Positions 15,751 through 24,776 are shown, counted from the stretch's first letter. The stretch is 64,000 nucleotides of DNA from DATGZH01 sp035297265 (GCA_035297265.1 DATGZH010000018.1:68629-132628), one strand, 5' to 3'. A program made the numbers and translations. The notes: generated from the sequence alone by a model not told the origin.

Positions 15751-15752
15751 AC

Positions 15753-16220
15753 GTGCCGAAGCGCAGCGCCGGCCTCCTCCTCTACCGTCCCGGCCCCGAC
15801 GGGCCCGAGGTGCTCCTCGTCCACCCCGGCGGCCCGGTCTGGGCCAAGAAGGACGAAGGGGTCTGGTCGGTGCCGAAGGGCGAGCTCGAAGGGGACGAGG
15901 AGCCGAGGGACGTGGCGGCCCGCGAGTTCGAAGAGGAGCTCGGCACCCGGCCCCCGGCGGGCGAATGGCTGGACCTCGGCGAGGTGCGCCAACGGGGCGG
16001 CAAGGTCGTCCGGGCCTTCGCCACGCCGGGCGACCTCGACGAGCGCGCCGTGGTGAGCAACACGTTCGAGATGGAGTGGCCGCCCCACTCGGGCCGGCGG
16101 CAGTCCTTCCCCGAGGTCGACCGGGCCGGGTGGTTCGGCCTCGAGACGGCGAGGACCAAGCTGCTGGCCGCCCAGGTCCCCTTCATCGAGCGGCTGGCCG
16201 CCCTCGTCGCCGGGAGCTGA
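15753..16220 (+). CDS. NUDIX hydrolase
   Basis: 155 residues from GTG 15753. The Nudix box GX5EX7REUXEEXGU is complete: G43, E49 and 'REFEEELGT' at 57-65. Strand-rich flanks 'SAGLLLYR' and 'EVLLVHPGGP' precede it, and 'WFGLETARTKLLAAQVPFIE' gives the C-terminal helix. The start 'PKRSAGLLLYR' and 'VWSVPKGELEGDEEP' resemble the diadenosine- or nucleotide-cleaning NUDIX group often annotated as NTP pyrophosphohydrolase. The substrate is unknown. Translation may be controlled by the hairpin right before the start. Confidence 0.9.
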   Translation: MPKRSAGLLLYRPGPDGPEVLLVHPGGPVWAKKDEGVWSVPKGELEGDEEPRDVAAREFEEELGTRPPAGEWLDLGEVRQRGGKVVRAFATPGDLDERAVVSNTFEMEWPPHSGRRQSFPEVDRAGWFGLETARTKLLAAQVPFIERLAALVAGS

Positions 16221-16224
16221 CCCG

Positions 16225-16983
16225 TCAGGTGGCCGGGCCGAAGCGGTCCCAGTCCCAGTGCATCATCGACTCGAACGGGGCGGCCAGGACCGGGCGCACC
16301 GGAGCGCCCTCCCAGCGGGCGGCCAGGAGCGGCTGGAGCCGCTCGGCCACGGTGGCCGGCTCATTGTCGAGGTAGAGGACCGTGAAGAGGAAGTGGCCCG
16401 GGCTGAAGTTGGCCTTGAGGAGCTCGGACCGGGCGAGCTCGGAGCTCGTCCGGAACAACCAGGCGCCGGCCACGCCGGGGACCTCGAGCATGTCCGGCAC
16501 GTCGTCGGTGTGCACCCGGCGCAGGTACTCGTCCAGACGATCCCGGTCGATCGGCTCCTCCACGATGAGGTAGATCCCCCGGTTGGGCCGCATGGGGACG
16601 ACCTCGGGGTTCACGAGGGCGTGCGGCGCGGCGTGGTACTCGAGGAGGGGGAGGCCGCCGCGGTAGACGCTCGGCAGGGTCAGCGAGAACCGGCCCATCT
16701 GGCGCAGGTGGCCGCCCAGGGCCACGAAGTCGTTGAGCGTCGGCTCGACCGGTTCGCCCATCAGGTAGCAGACGACGTGGCGGACCTGCTCCCAGTCGTC
16801 GACGGCGGCGGCCCGGGCGGCGAGGCAGGCGGGGGTGGCCGCCCACCGCTGGCCGAACACCAGGCCGGGCAGCTGGTACTGCTCGGGCATGTGGTCGAGC
16901 TGGTGCCACTCGAGGTACGGCCGGTCGTCGCCGTCGGGCGAGGAGGCCGAGAGCGAGAAGTACCCGATGCGGACCCGGTTCAC
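16225..16983 (-). CDS. Uncharacterised protein with possible dimeric alpha/beta-barrel (EthD-like) domains
   Basis: 252 residues. The N-terminal half has 'YLEWHQLDHMPEQYQLPGLV', resembling the H-x(2)-DH-(M/L)-P motif of EthD/ferredoxin-fold dimeric barrels. A second similar unit starts near 'NRGIYLIVEEPID' and ends 'FLFTVLYLD', with 'PGVAGAWLFR' between. Two ferredoxin-like folds in tandem are therefore plausible. No catalytic residues are obvious. It is the last gene of a tight minus-strand group: the alpha/beta hydrolase upstream ends 10 bases before its start. It may take part in the same catabolic step as that hydrolase. Confidence 0.55.
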   Translation of the reverse strand: MNRVRIGYFSLSASSPDGDDRPYLEWHQLDHMPEQYQLPGLVFGQRWAATPACLAARAAAVDDWEQVRHVVCYLMGEPVEPTLNDFVALGGHLRQMGRFSLTLPSVYRGGLPLLEYHAAPHALVNPEVVPMRPNRGIYLIVEEPIDRDRLDEYLRRVHTDDVPDMLEVPGVAGAWLFRTSSELARSELLKANFSPGHFLFTVLYLDNEPATVAERLQPLLAARWEGAPVRPVLAAPFESMMHWDWDRFGPAT

Positions 16984-16993
16984 GACGCCGGCC

Positions 16994-17863
16994 TCACGTC
17001 AGCGTCGGCCGGATGTCGTCCTCGAGGAACTCGACGACGGCGTTGGTGAAGGCGTCGTTCTGGTCGCCGGCGATCATGTGGGCGGCGTCGCCCACCTCGA
17101 CGAGCTTGGCCGTCGGCACCTTGGCCAGGAACTGGTGGGCCGCCTCCTCCGTCACGACGTCCGAGAGGAGCCCCCGCACGAGGAGGGTGGGCACGTTGAT
17201 GTTCGACATCGCCACCTCGAGGAGTCCCTGGAGACGGTCCGGGAGGACCTCGGTCCGCTCCATCCGCTTGGCGTCGATGAACCGGGGGTCCCAGTGCCAG
17301 TAGTAGCGCCCGTCGCGCTCGCGGAGCACCTTCATGAGCCCGGCCGGGTTGACCCGCCGCGGGCGTTGGGGCGTGTAGCCGGCGATGGCGTCGGCCGCCT
17401 CCTCCAGGGAGTCGAAGCCGTGCAGGCCCGATTGCATGAACTCCTGGATCCGGCGGACGCCCTCGGGGTTGTGCTTGGGCGTGATGTCGACGAGGACGAG
17501 GCCGGTCGAGACCACCCGGTCGCTCGTGCCCTCGGCGAGCATCGCCGAGACCCCGCCGAGCGAGGCGCCCACCAGCACGGGCGGCCGGCCCAGCTCGTCG
17601 ACGATGGCCAGGCAGTCGGCGCAGAAGGCGGTGAAGGAGTAGTCGCCGTTCGGGGACCAGTCGCTGTCGCCGTGGCCCCGGAGGTCCACCGAGACGGTCC
17701 GCCAGCCCTTCGAGGCCACGATCTCTGCGGTGGCCCCCCAGGCGTGGCGGGTCTGTCCGCCGCCGTGGAGGAAGAGGACCGGCGGGTCGTCGGGCTGGCC
17801 CCGGACGTCGGCGACCAGGTGGACGCCCTCGAACCCGTCGTAGACGACGCGGTGCGCCTCCAT
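16994..17863 (-). CDS. Alpha/beta hydrolase
   Basis: 289 residues from ATG 17863. The oxyanion-hole motif is 'LFLHGGGQTRHAW', followed by 'SVDLRGHGDSDW'; the nucleophile elbow is 'LVGASLGGVSA' with Ser101; the catalytic His lies in 'VGDAAHMIAGDQ' at about 262. A helical cap ('FMQSGLHGFDSLEEAADAI') lies between. It would act as an esterase, lactonase or C-C bond hydrolase on a small substrate. The neighbouring gene spacing (10 bases on each side) suggests an operon with the small membrane protein upstream and the EthD-like protein downstream. Confidence 0.88.
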   Translation of the reverse strand: MEAHRVVYDGFEGVHLVADVRGQPDDPPVLFLHGGGQTRHAWGATAEIVASKGWRTVSVDLRGHGDSDWSPNGDYSFTAFCADCLAIVDELGRPPVLVGASLGGVSAMLAEGTSDRVVSTGLVLVDITPKHNPEGVRRIQEFMQSGLHGFDSLEEAADAIAGYTPQRPRRVNPAGLMKVLRERDGRYYWHWDPRFIDAKRMERTEVLPDRLQGLLEVAMSNINVPTLLVRGLLSDVVTEEAAHQFLAKVPTAKLVEVGDAAHMIAGDQNDAFTNAVVEFLEDDIRPTLT

Positions 17864-17873
17864 CAGATGGCGT

Positions 17874-18176
17874 TCAGACCTGCAGGCCGGTGCTCGGTGA
17901 CGGCTTCTTGCGCGCTTGGACCAGGGCGATGATCGTCCCCACGATGAACAGCACGATCCCGAGTCCGAGAGCCACGCCGCCCCGGGTCGTGCGGTGACCG
18001 GCGTGACCCTTGCCGTGCACGGGGCCCATGAACGAGGGGAGCGAGCCGGCGTTCACGGTCAGATAGATGACGCCCACCACCATGGCCAGGATGCCGAGGA
18101 TCACGAGCACGATGCCGGCGATCATGAATCCCTTGGCCACGGGTCGGGGACCGGGCTGGGCGGCGTGGGCGGGCAT
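17874..18176 (-). CDS. Small two-helix membrane protein
   Basis: 100 residues. Hydrophobic segments at about 17-41 ('FMIAGIVLVILGILAMVVGV') and 68-87 ('ALGLGIVLFIVGTIIALVQA') flank a His/Gly-rich loop 'GPVHGKGHAGHRTTRGG'. The basic C-terminus is 'RKKPSPSTG'. No family was recognised. The His-containing loop could bind metal, but there is no further support. It is the first gene of the minus-strand group and is divergent from the MDMPI protein with a 111-base gap. Confidence 0.6.
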   Translation of the reverse strand: MPAHAAQPGPRPVAKGFMIAGIVLVILGILAMVVGVIYLTVNAGSLPSFMGPVHGKGHAGHRTTRGGVALGLGIVLFIVGTIIALVQARKKPSPSTGLQV

Positions 18177-18287
18177 GGACAGACGGTCTCCTCGAGCTGG
18201 GCGGCGGAACGGGGGTTCACCCTAGCCCTCCCCGTCAGGAGGGCGGTGGCCTCGCTCGTGGCGTCATGGTGGTGTCAACATGCTGCG

Positions 18288-19040
18288 ATGGACGTGGGCG
18301 AGTACCTCGACCACCTGCGGCGGGAGCAACGGCGGTTCGTCGAGGTGGTGTCGGTGGCCGACCTCGACGCCCCCGTGCCCACGTGCCCCGGCTGGTCGCT
18401 CGCCGACCTCCTCGTGCACCTGGGCGGCGTCCAACGATGGGCGGCGTCCATCGTGGCCGGCCGTCTCGTCGAGCGCCCGACGAGAGAGGAGCGCGAGGCC
18501 GCGGCCAAGCCGCCCGGGGTTGGCGACCTCGTGGCCTGGTTCACCGATGGCGGCGACCAGCTCGAGTCGGCGCTCGCCGCCGCGCCGGCCGACCTCGAGT
18601 GCTGGACCTTCTACCCGGCGCTGACGCCGCTCAGCTTCTGGGCCCGCCGCCAGTCCCAGGAGCTGGCCGTCCACCGCTACGACGCCGAGACTCCCGCCAC
18701 CACGCCGGGCCCCCTCCCCGCGGACCTGGCCGCCGACGGCATCGACGAGGTCCTCCTCTCCTTCTTCGGGTCGGTCATCGGGTCGTCCGACGTCGACGAC
18801 GACGGGCCGGCCCCGGTGACGTTGGCCGTCGTCCCGCACGACTCCCCGTCGTCGTGGCTCATCGCGCTGGACGGCGAGCGTCTCAGCGCCTCCCGGGGGG
18901 CCCGGGCGGCCGACTGCACGGTGACGGGGACGAGCTCGGACCTCGACCTTTTCCTCTGGAACCGGGTGGGGCCCGACGCGCTCCATGTCGAAGGTGACCG
19001 GACCGTCCTCGAGCGGCTCGCCGGGTCGTACCCGATCTGA
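18288..19040 (+). CDS. Mycothiol-dependent maleylpyruvate-isomerase (MDMPI/DinB-like) family protein
   Basis: 250 residues from ATG 18288. The N-terminal four-helix DinB-like domain carries the family start 'YLDHLRREQRRFVEVVSVAD', 'VPTCPGWSLADLLVHLGGVQ' (W-x-DLxxHxG, with the conserved metal-type His) and 'SQELAVHRYDAE' (second His block H-R-x-D). The C-terminal half ('ADCTVTGTSSDLDLFLWNRV') is the SCP2-like MDMPI C-terminal domain. Members use mycothiol or bind metal; the substrate is unknown. The next gene starts 17 bases downstream, so it may be co-transcribed with the acyl-CoA dehydrogenases. This protein supports an actinobacterial host. Confidence 0.85.
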   Translation: MDVGEYLDHLRREQRRFVEVVSVADLDAPVPTCPGWSLADLLVHLGGVQRWAASIVAGRLVERPTREEREAAAKPPGVGDLVAWFTDGGDQLESALAAAPADLECWTFYPALTPLSFWARRQSQELAVHRYDAETPATTPGPLPADLAADGIDEVLLSFFGSVIGSSDVDDDGPAPVTLAVVPHDSPSSWLIALDGERLSASRGARAADCTVTGTSSDLDLFLWNRVGPDALHVEGDRTVLERLAGSYPI

Positions 19041-19057
19041 GCGGACGGGGCCGGCGG

Positions 19058-20233
19058 ATGGACTTCGACCTCGAAGAGACCCACGCCCACTGGTTGGCCG
19101 AGGTGCGGACCTTCCTCGCCGAGCACTTCTCGGCCGGCGACGAGGAGGACGCCCGACGGGGCGGTGGCGAGTGGAGCGGCCCGATGATCCGCCGGTTCCG
19201 GCGCCAGTTGGCCGAGCGCGACTGGCTCGCGCTCACCTGGCCCGAGGAGGAGGGGGGCTTGGCCAAGTCGATGGTCGAGCAGGTCCTCTTCATGGACGCC
19301 CTCGGCTACGCCGGGGCCCCGTCCATCGACATGACGGCCTCGTCGGTGGCCCCGGCGATCATCCGCTCGGGCACGCCGGCCCAGCTGGAGCGCTGGCTCC
19401 CGCCCATCCGGGCCGGCGAGGTGGAGTTCGCCGTGGGCTACTCGGAGCCCGACGCCGGGAGCGACCTGGCGTCGCTCCAGACCCGGGCGGTGCGTGACGG
19501 CGACGAGTGGGTGATCAACGGCGAGAAGATCTGGAACACGGGGGCCGAGTACTGCACCCACGAGTGGCTCGCCTGCCGGACGGACCCGGACGCCTCGCCC
19601 CACCGGGGGATCTCGGTCCTGATCGTCCCGATAGAAACGCCCGGCATCACCGTCCACGGCATCACGACGTGGCGAGGGATGCGCACCAACCAGGTGGCGT
19701 TCTCCGACGTGCGCGTGCCGGCCGACCACCTCGTGGGCGGGCTCCACGAGGGTTGGCGGGTCATCACCCAGGCCCTCGACTTCGAGCGGGTGGCCATCGG
19801 GATCACCGGAGGTCTCCGCCGTCTGTTCGAGGGGCTGGTCGACCACTGCCGCAAAACCGTCGTCGACGGCCGGCCGCTGGGGGCGCGCCCCGAGGTGGCG
19901 ACGGCCCTCGCCCGGCTGGCGGTGGACCTCGAGCTCGCCCGTCTCCTCAACTACCGGGCGGCGGCCATGATCGACGCCGGCCAGGTGCCCCACGGCGAGG
20001 CTTCGATGACCAAGGTCTTCACGACCGAGCTGCACGCCCGGATGGGGGACACGGCCACCGAGGTGCTCGGCCTGGCCGGCCAGCTGGACCCCTATGACGA
20101 AGGGGCGCCGCTCGGTGGGCTGGCCCAGCTCGTCTACCGGGCTGCGCCCTACCTGCGCTTCGGCGGAGGCACCAACGAGATCCAACGCGACATCATCGCC
20201 CAGCAGGGCTTCGGCCTCCCGAGGCGATCGTGA
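19058..20233 (+). CDS. Acyl-CoA dehydrogenase (first of a pair)
   Basis: 391 residues from ATG 19058. 'VGYSEPDAGSDLASLQTRAV' is the FAD/substrate-domain motif, then 'WVINGEKIWNTGAEYCTHEW', and the C-terminal 'LRFGGGTNEIQRDIIAQQGF' (G-G-T-N-E-I-x-R) is intact. In actinobacterial steroid and lipid catabolism, paired ACADs of this kind (FadE-type) form heterotetramers. The next gene, starting 22 bases downstream, is a shorter, diverged ACAD that could be the partner. The substrate is unknown. An ETF-type acceptor is expected but absent from the window. Confidence 0.92.
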   Translation: MDFDLEETHAHWLAEVRTFLAEHFSAGDEEDARRGGGEWSGPMIRRFRRQLAERDWLALTWPEEEGGLAKSMVEQVLFMDALGYAGAPSIDMTASSVAPAIIRSGTPAQLERWLPPIRAGEVEFAVGYSEPDAGSDLASLQTRAVRDGDEWVINGEKIWNTGAEYCTHEWLACRTDPDASPHRGISVLIVPIETPGITVHGITTWRGMRTNQVAFSDVRVPADHLVGGLHEGWRVITQALDFERVAIGITGGLRRLFEGLVDHCRKTVVDGRPLGARPEVATALARLAVDLELARLLNYRAAAMIDAGQVPHGEASMTKVFTTELHARMGDTATEVLGLAGQLDPYDEGAPLGGLAQLVYRAAPYLRFGGGTNEIQRDIIAQQGFGLPRRS

Positions 20234-20255
20234 TGACGTCGCCGGAAGGACGCCG

Positions 20256-21374
20256 GTGGACCTGGCGCTGAGCCCCGAGCAGGAGGAGCTGGCCCGGTCG
20301 GCCCGGTCGTTCCTCGCCACCGTGATGCCGGCGCCCGGTGCGCCCGCCGTCCGGTCGGACGACGAGGCGCTCTTCGCCGAGATGGCGGCCCTCGGCTGGG
20401 TGGGGCTCCTCCTGCCCGAGGCCCACGGCGGGGGCGGCGGCACGCTCAGCGACCTCGCCGTGGTCGCTGCCGAGGCGGGTCGGGCCCTCGCGCCGACCGT
20501 GCTCTTCTCGGCCGTGGCGGCCGCCCGGCTGGTGGAGCTCGCCGGCACCGAGGCGCAGCGCCGGGCGCTCCTGCCCGGTCTGGCTGCCGGCTCGGCCCGG
20601 GCCACCGTCGCCCTCCACGAGCCGGACCACGAGGAGCTCGACTCGTTGGCGACGTCGCTCGAAGCGGCGGGCGACGGTCTCGCGCTCGTGGGCGAGAAGC
20701 GTTTCGTCGCCGACGCCGTGGGGGCCTCGCACCTGGTGGTGGCGGCGCGCCGCCCGGGGGAACCCGGGGTCAGCACGCTCGTGCTCGTCCCGCCAGGATC
20801 GCCCGGGGTCGAGGTCGTCCCGGTGGGCACGTTCGGCGGGGACCGCCAGGCCGCCGTGTCGCTCCGCCGGGTGGCCGTGTCGGAGGAGGACGTGCTCGGC
20901 GCACCGGGCGAAGGCCGGCGACCGCTCGAGCGGGTGCTCGCCGAGACGACCGCGCTGCAGTCGGTGGAGATGGTCGGCGGGGCCCGGCGGGCCCTCGAGC
21001 TGGCGGTCGAGCACGTCTCTCGGCGCGAGCAGTTCGGCCGGACCCTCGGGACGTTCCAGGCGGTCCAGCACCACGTGGCCGATGTGGCCATCGCGGTCGA
21101 CGCGGCGGACCTCGCGGCGTGGCAGGCCGTCTGGGCCCTCGAGCACGATCGGCCGTCGACCGCGGCGGTCTCGATGGCCAAGGTGGCGGCCGGCGACGCC
21201 TACCGCCGGGCCACACTGACCGCGTTCCAGCTCTGTGGCGGCGCCGGCTACGTCACCGACCACCCCCTCCACCGCTACGCCGACCGGGCCAAGGCGGCCA
21301 GCCTGACCGCGGGCTCCACGGTCGACCACCTCGCCCGGCTGACCGCCGGTCTCGGCCTCGGGACCGGCGGGTGA
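20256..21374 (+). CDS. Acyl-CoA dehydrogenase, second subunit-like
   Basis: 372 residues from GTG 20256, preceded by GGAAGGA. The N-terminus 'VDLALSPEQEELARSARSFL' is family-like. The middle FAD motif is degenerate: 'ATVALHEPDHEELDS' replaces the usual T-E-P-x-x-GSD. The C-terminal 'QFGRTLGTFQAVQHHVADVA' and 'CGGAGYVTDHPLHRYADRAK' are present, but the usual G-G-T-x-E-I-x-R ending is missing. This pattern fits the alpha/beta FadE partners of actinobacteria, in which one chain lacks part of the FAD site. The gene overlaps the next by GTGA. I infer a heteromer with the preceding ACAD. Confidence 0.88.
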   Translation: MDLALSPEQEELARSARSFLATVMPAPGAPAVRSDDEALFAEMAALGWVGLLLPEAHGGGGGTLSDLAVVAAEAGRALAPTVLFSAVAAARLVELAGTEAQRRALLPGLAAGSARATVALHEPDHEELDSLATSLEAAGDGLALVGEKRFVADAVGASHLVVAARRPGEPGVSTLVLVPPGSPGVEVVPVGTFGGDRQAAVSLRRVAVSEEDVLGAPGEGRRPLERVLAETTALQSVEMVGGARRALELAVEHVSRREQFGRTLGTFQAVQHHVADVAIAVDAADLAAWQAVWALEHDRPSTAAVSMAKVAAGDAYRRATLTAFQLCGGAGYVTDHPLHRYADRAKAASLTAGSTVDHLARLTAGLGLGTGG

Positions 21375-23755
21375 GCCTGCTCGACGGCCTCGTCGTCGTC
21401 GACCTGTCCACGAGGATCGCCGGGGCCTACTGCACGAAGCTGCTCGGCGACGCGGGCGCCGAGGTGGTGAAGGTCGAGCCACCCGGGGGCGACCCGCTGC
21501 GGCGCTTCGTGGCCTCGGGTACCGCAGTCGGCGACGGCGAGGACGGCGCGTTGTTCGCCTACCTCTGTGCCGGCACGTCCTCGACGCTCTGCGACCTCGA
21601 CACGGCAGGCGGCCGGCGGGAGCTCGTCGACCTCGTGGCCGGCGCCGATCTCGTGGTCGACACGCTCGGACCCGGGCGTCTCGACGCCCTCGGCCTCGGC
21701 TTCGACGACCTCGTCGCTCACCAGCCGGCCCTCGTCCAGGTGGCGATCTCGGACTTCGGTCGCGACGGCCCGTGGGCCACCCGGGCGGCGACCGAGTTCA
21801 CGCTCCAGGGCTGGTGCGGGGCCACGGGCTTCCGCGGCTGGCCCGACCGGCCGCCGCTCTCCGTGGGCGGCCAGGTCGGGGAGTACGCCGGCGGCGTGGC
21901 CGCGGCCGTCGCGGGGTTGGCCGCGCTCCGACGGGCCCGGGCAACCGGGCGGGGGGAGCTGGCCGACGTGTCGCTGCTCGAGTGCATGGTCGTCGCCATG
22001 CAGAGCTCCGAATGGCTCCACGTGGCGCTGATGGACCTACCGGGCTTCAGCCGCTCGGTCGAGGTCCCGTCGATCGAGCGGGCGAGCGACGGCTGGGTGG
22101 GCTTCACGATGGTGACCGCCCAGCAGTGGGACGACTTCGCCACGATGGTGGGCCAGCCGGTGCTGGCCACCGATCCCGAGCTGCGCCTCCAGCTCGGACG
22201 TTGGCCCCGTCGGGCCGAGGTGGAGGCGGCCATCGCCCCCTGGCTCTCGGCCCGCACGGTGGACGAGGTGGTCGAGGAGGCAACGCTCTTCCGGCTACCC
22301 GTGGCCACGCTCGGCAACGGCGCCACCGTCACGGGCGAAGACCACTTCGTCGAGCGGGGGGTCTTCTTCCGACAGCCGGCCGGCTTCCGCCAACCCCGCC
22401 CGCCGTGGCGGATGGCCGAGGTCGCGCCGCGACCGCTCGCCGCCGCACCGCCACTCCCCCGTGAAGGTGCGGTCGCGCCGACGGTGCGCCCCACGGCGGG
22501 AGCGCCCCTCGAGGTCGGGCGGGGCTCGCTCCCCCTCGACGGGGTGCGGGTCGTGGACTTCACCGCCTTCTGGGCGGGTCCCTCGGCCAGCCACCTCCTC
22601 GCCGCGCTCGGTGCCGACGTGGTCAAGGTGGAGTCGGTGCAGCGACCCGACGGCATGCGCTTCGCCGGCGGCCAGAAGGAGGGGGCCGAGCGGTGGTGGG
22701 AGCTCAGCTGGGTCTTCCACGCGGTGAACGTCAACAAGCGATCCGTCACCATCGACCTCGGCCGGCCGGAGGGCAACGCCCTCGCCCGGCGGTTGATCGC
22801 CACGGCCGACGTGGTCATCGAGAACTTCTCGCCCCGGGTCATCGAGCAGTTCGGGCTGGGCTGGGAGACCCTCGCCGAGATCCGACCGGACCTCCTCATG
22901 GTCCGCATGCCGGCCTTCGGCCTCGACGGCCCGTGGCGCGACCGGGTGGGCTTCGCCCCGACCATGGAGCAGATCTCGGGGATGGCCTGGCTGACCGGTT
23001 TCGCCGGCGAGCAGCCGGTGGCGCCGCGGGGCGCCTGCGACCCGCTGTCCGGCTACCACGCGGTGTTCGCCCTGCTCGCCGCGCTCGCCTGGCGGGAGCG
23101 CACGGGGCGGGGATCGCTCGTCGAGGTGCCGATGATCGAGGTGGCGCTCAACGTGACCGCCCAGCAGGTGGCCGAGTACGACGCCTACGGCGTGCTCCTC
23201 GAACGGGCGGGGAACCGGGGTCCGGCCGCCGCCCCGCAGAACGTCTACGCCTGCGCCGGCGACGACCGCTGGCTGGCCCTCGCCGTGGCCGACGACGAGC
23301 AGTGGCCGGCCCTCGTCGCGGTGCTCGGGTCGCCGGCCTGGGCCACGGACCCGGGCCTCCTCACCGCGGCCGGCCGCCGGGCGGCCCACGACCTCCTCGA
23401 CGAGCGGCTGGCCGAGCACTTCGGGCCGGCCGACCTCGACGAGTCGGTGGCCCGGCTAGCCGCCGCCGGGGTGCCGGCCGCCCCGGTGGTGCTCCCACCC
23501 GACGTCGTGGCGAACGAACAGCTGGTGGCCCGCCGGTTCTTCGAGCCGGTGCACCACCCGCTCACCGGCACCAACCTCTATGCCCGGCCGCCGTTCGTCC
23601 TCTCGGGTGGGCCGGACCGCTGGTACGGCCGGCCCCCGCCGCTGCTCGGCGAGCACAACGACGAGGTGCTCGGGGGCGAGCTCGGCCTGTCCGACGCCGA
23701 GCTCGACCGGCTGCGGGCCGAGCACGTCATCGGGGAGTGGCCGGCCGGGCTCTGA
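21371..23755 (+). CDS. Two-domain CaiB/BaiF (class III) CoA-transferase
   Basis: 794 residues from GTG 21371, overlapping the ACAD stop. Two complete CaiB/BaiF units are fused: residues 1 to about 375 ('LLDGLVVVDLSTRIAGAYCT', 'GDAGAEVVKVEPPGGDP') and about 390 to 794 ('LDGVRVVDFTAFWAGPSASH', 'GADVVKVESVQRPDGM'). Single enzymes are about 400 residues. The catalytic Asp of the family falls in 'GRGELADVSLLE' of domain 1. The matching position of domain 2 reads 'GRGSLVEVPMIE', a Glu. The enzyme would move CoA between carboxylic acids and feed acyl-CoA to the two ACADs upstream. It may act as an obligate intramolecular dimer. Confidence 0.9.
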   Translation: MSLLDGLVVVDLSTRIAGAYCTKLLGDAGAEVVKVEPPGGDPLRRFVASGTAVGDGEDGALFAYLCAGTSSTLCDLDTAGGRRELVDLVAGADLVVDTLGPGRLDALGLGFDDLVAHQPALVQVAISDFGRDGPWATRAATEFTLQGWCGATGFRGWPDRPPLSVGGQVGEYAGGVAAAVAGLAALRRARATGRGELADVSLLECMVVAMQSSEWLHVALMDLPGFSRSVEVPSIERASDGWVGFTMVTAQQWDDFATMVGQPVLATDPELRLQLGRWPRRAEVEAAIAPWLSARTVDEVVEEATLFRLPVATLGNGATVTGEDHFVERGVFFRQPAGFRQPRPPWRMAEVAPRPLAAAPPLPREGAVAPTVRPTAGAPLEVGRGSLPLDGVRVVDFTAFWAGPSASHLLAALGADVVKVESVQRPDGMRFAGGQKEGAERWWELSWVFHAVNVNKRSVTIDLGRPEGNALARRLIATADVVIENFSPRVIEQFGLGWETLAEIRPDLLMVRMPAFGLDGPWRDRVGFAPTMEQISGMAWLTGFAGEQPVAPRGACDPLSGYHAVFALLAALAWRERTGRGSLVEVPMIEVALNVTAQQVAEYDAYGVLLERAGNRGPAAAPQNVYACAGDDRWLALAVADDEQWPALVAVLGSPAWATDPGLLTAAGRRAAHDLLDERLAEHFGPADLDESVARLAAAGVPAAPVVLPPDVVANEQLVARRFFEPVHHPLTGTNLYARPPFVLSGGPDRWYGRPPPLLGEHNDEVLGGELGLSDAELDRLRAEHVIGEWPAGL

Positions 23756-23762
23756 GGGTCGT

Positions 23763-24776
23763 TCAGCGGCCTTCGTGGAGCGCCGGCAGGACCTCTTCGA
23801 CGAGGCAGCGGTGGGCCCGCCGCTGCTCCTCGGGCTGGGCGACGTCCCGGCCCTCCACCACCACGAGGCGGTCGAGGCCGAGGTCGGCGAGCTCGCGGAG
23901 GCGGGCCACGCAGTGCGCCGCCGGGCCGACGACGCCGAAGCGGTCGACGAAGGCGTCGTCGATGTGGGCGGTGTGCCGGGCCGCCCGCTGGCCGTGGGCC
24001 GAGAGGTCGTAGTCGGCGGTCACCGCCTCGATCACCGATCGGTCCTCGGGCGACAGCAGCTCGACCGGGCTGCCCCGCATACCCGAGAAGTGGGCGTAGG
24101 CGGCGAGGGGTCCGATGGCCAGCTGGCGGGCGGTGACCGGGTCGGGGTGGGCGGCCAGCACGAGGTAGGCGCCGAATGAGCAGGGGGTGGCCCGTCCTTC
24201 GCCGGCCGCCCGGGCCACGTCGAGGGCCCAGGCCACCCGCTCGGGTTGGGCGCCGACGTTCACGGTGACCCGCTCGGCGTGGCGGCCCCCGAGGGTGAGC
24301 ATGCGCGGCCCAGTGGCCGCCACGTCCACCGGCACCTTGGGCTGGCCGCTCGCCGCGATCCAGGGGATCTCGCTCGGGTAGCCCTCGGCGTCGACCACCT
24401 CGCCGGCGAGGTAGCCCTGCACCCGGAGGAGGTAGTCGAGGACGTCGTCCACCGGGGCCGGCGGCCGGCCCAACCGGCCGACGGCCGAGTCGCCGCGCCC
24501 GAGCCCGAGCACGGCCCGGCCGTCCGACTCGACCTGGACGGTGGCGATGGCCGCCGCCGTCACCGCCGGGTGCCGGGTGACCGGGTTGGTCACGCCGACC
24601 AGCAGCCCGAGCCGCTCGGTCGCCCGGGCCACCACGGCCAGGCCGGCGTAGGGGTCGGCCGCCAGGTGCTGGGTGTCGCCCAGGCTGAGGCCGTCGAAGC
24701 CGCCCTCCTCGGCCGCCTGGCCGAGGGCCACCGCCCGACCGGGCACGTGGGCCGTGGCCGTCCACACCTCCACCAT
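23763..24776 (-). CDS. LLM-class F420-dependent-type oxidoreductase
   Basis: 337 residues from ATG 24776 with AGGAGG upstream. The luciferase-like barrel shows 'AEEGGFDGLSLGDTQHLAAD', 'LLVGVTNPVTRHPAVTAAAI' and 'GRAVLGLGRGDSAVGRLG', followed by 'VPVDVAATGPRMLTLGGRHA'. GLGRGDSA is the phosphate/cofactor loop form typical of F420 users such as Mer- and FGD-like proteins. The substrate is unknown. It is convergent with the CoA-transferase, with 7 bases between the stops, and divergent from the VOC protein. Confidence 0.87.
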   Translation of the reverse strand: MVEVWTATAHVPGRAVALGQAAEEGGFDGLSLGDTQHLAADPYAGLAVVARATERLGLLVGVTNPVTRHPAVTAAAIATVQVESDGRAVLGLGRGDSAVGRLGRPPAPVDDVLDYLLRVQGYLAGEVVDAEGYPSEIPWIAASGQPKVPVDVAATGPRMLTLGGRHAERVTVNVGAQPERVAWALDVARAAGEGRATPCSFGAYLVLAAHPDPVTARQLAIGPLAAYAHFSGMRGSPVELLSPEDRSVIEAVTADYDLSAHGQRAARHTAHIDDAFVDRFGVVGPAAHCVARLRELADLGLDRLVVVEGRDVAQPEEQRRAHRCLVEEVLPALHEGR

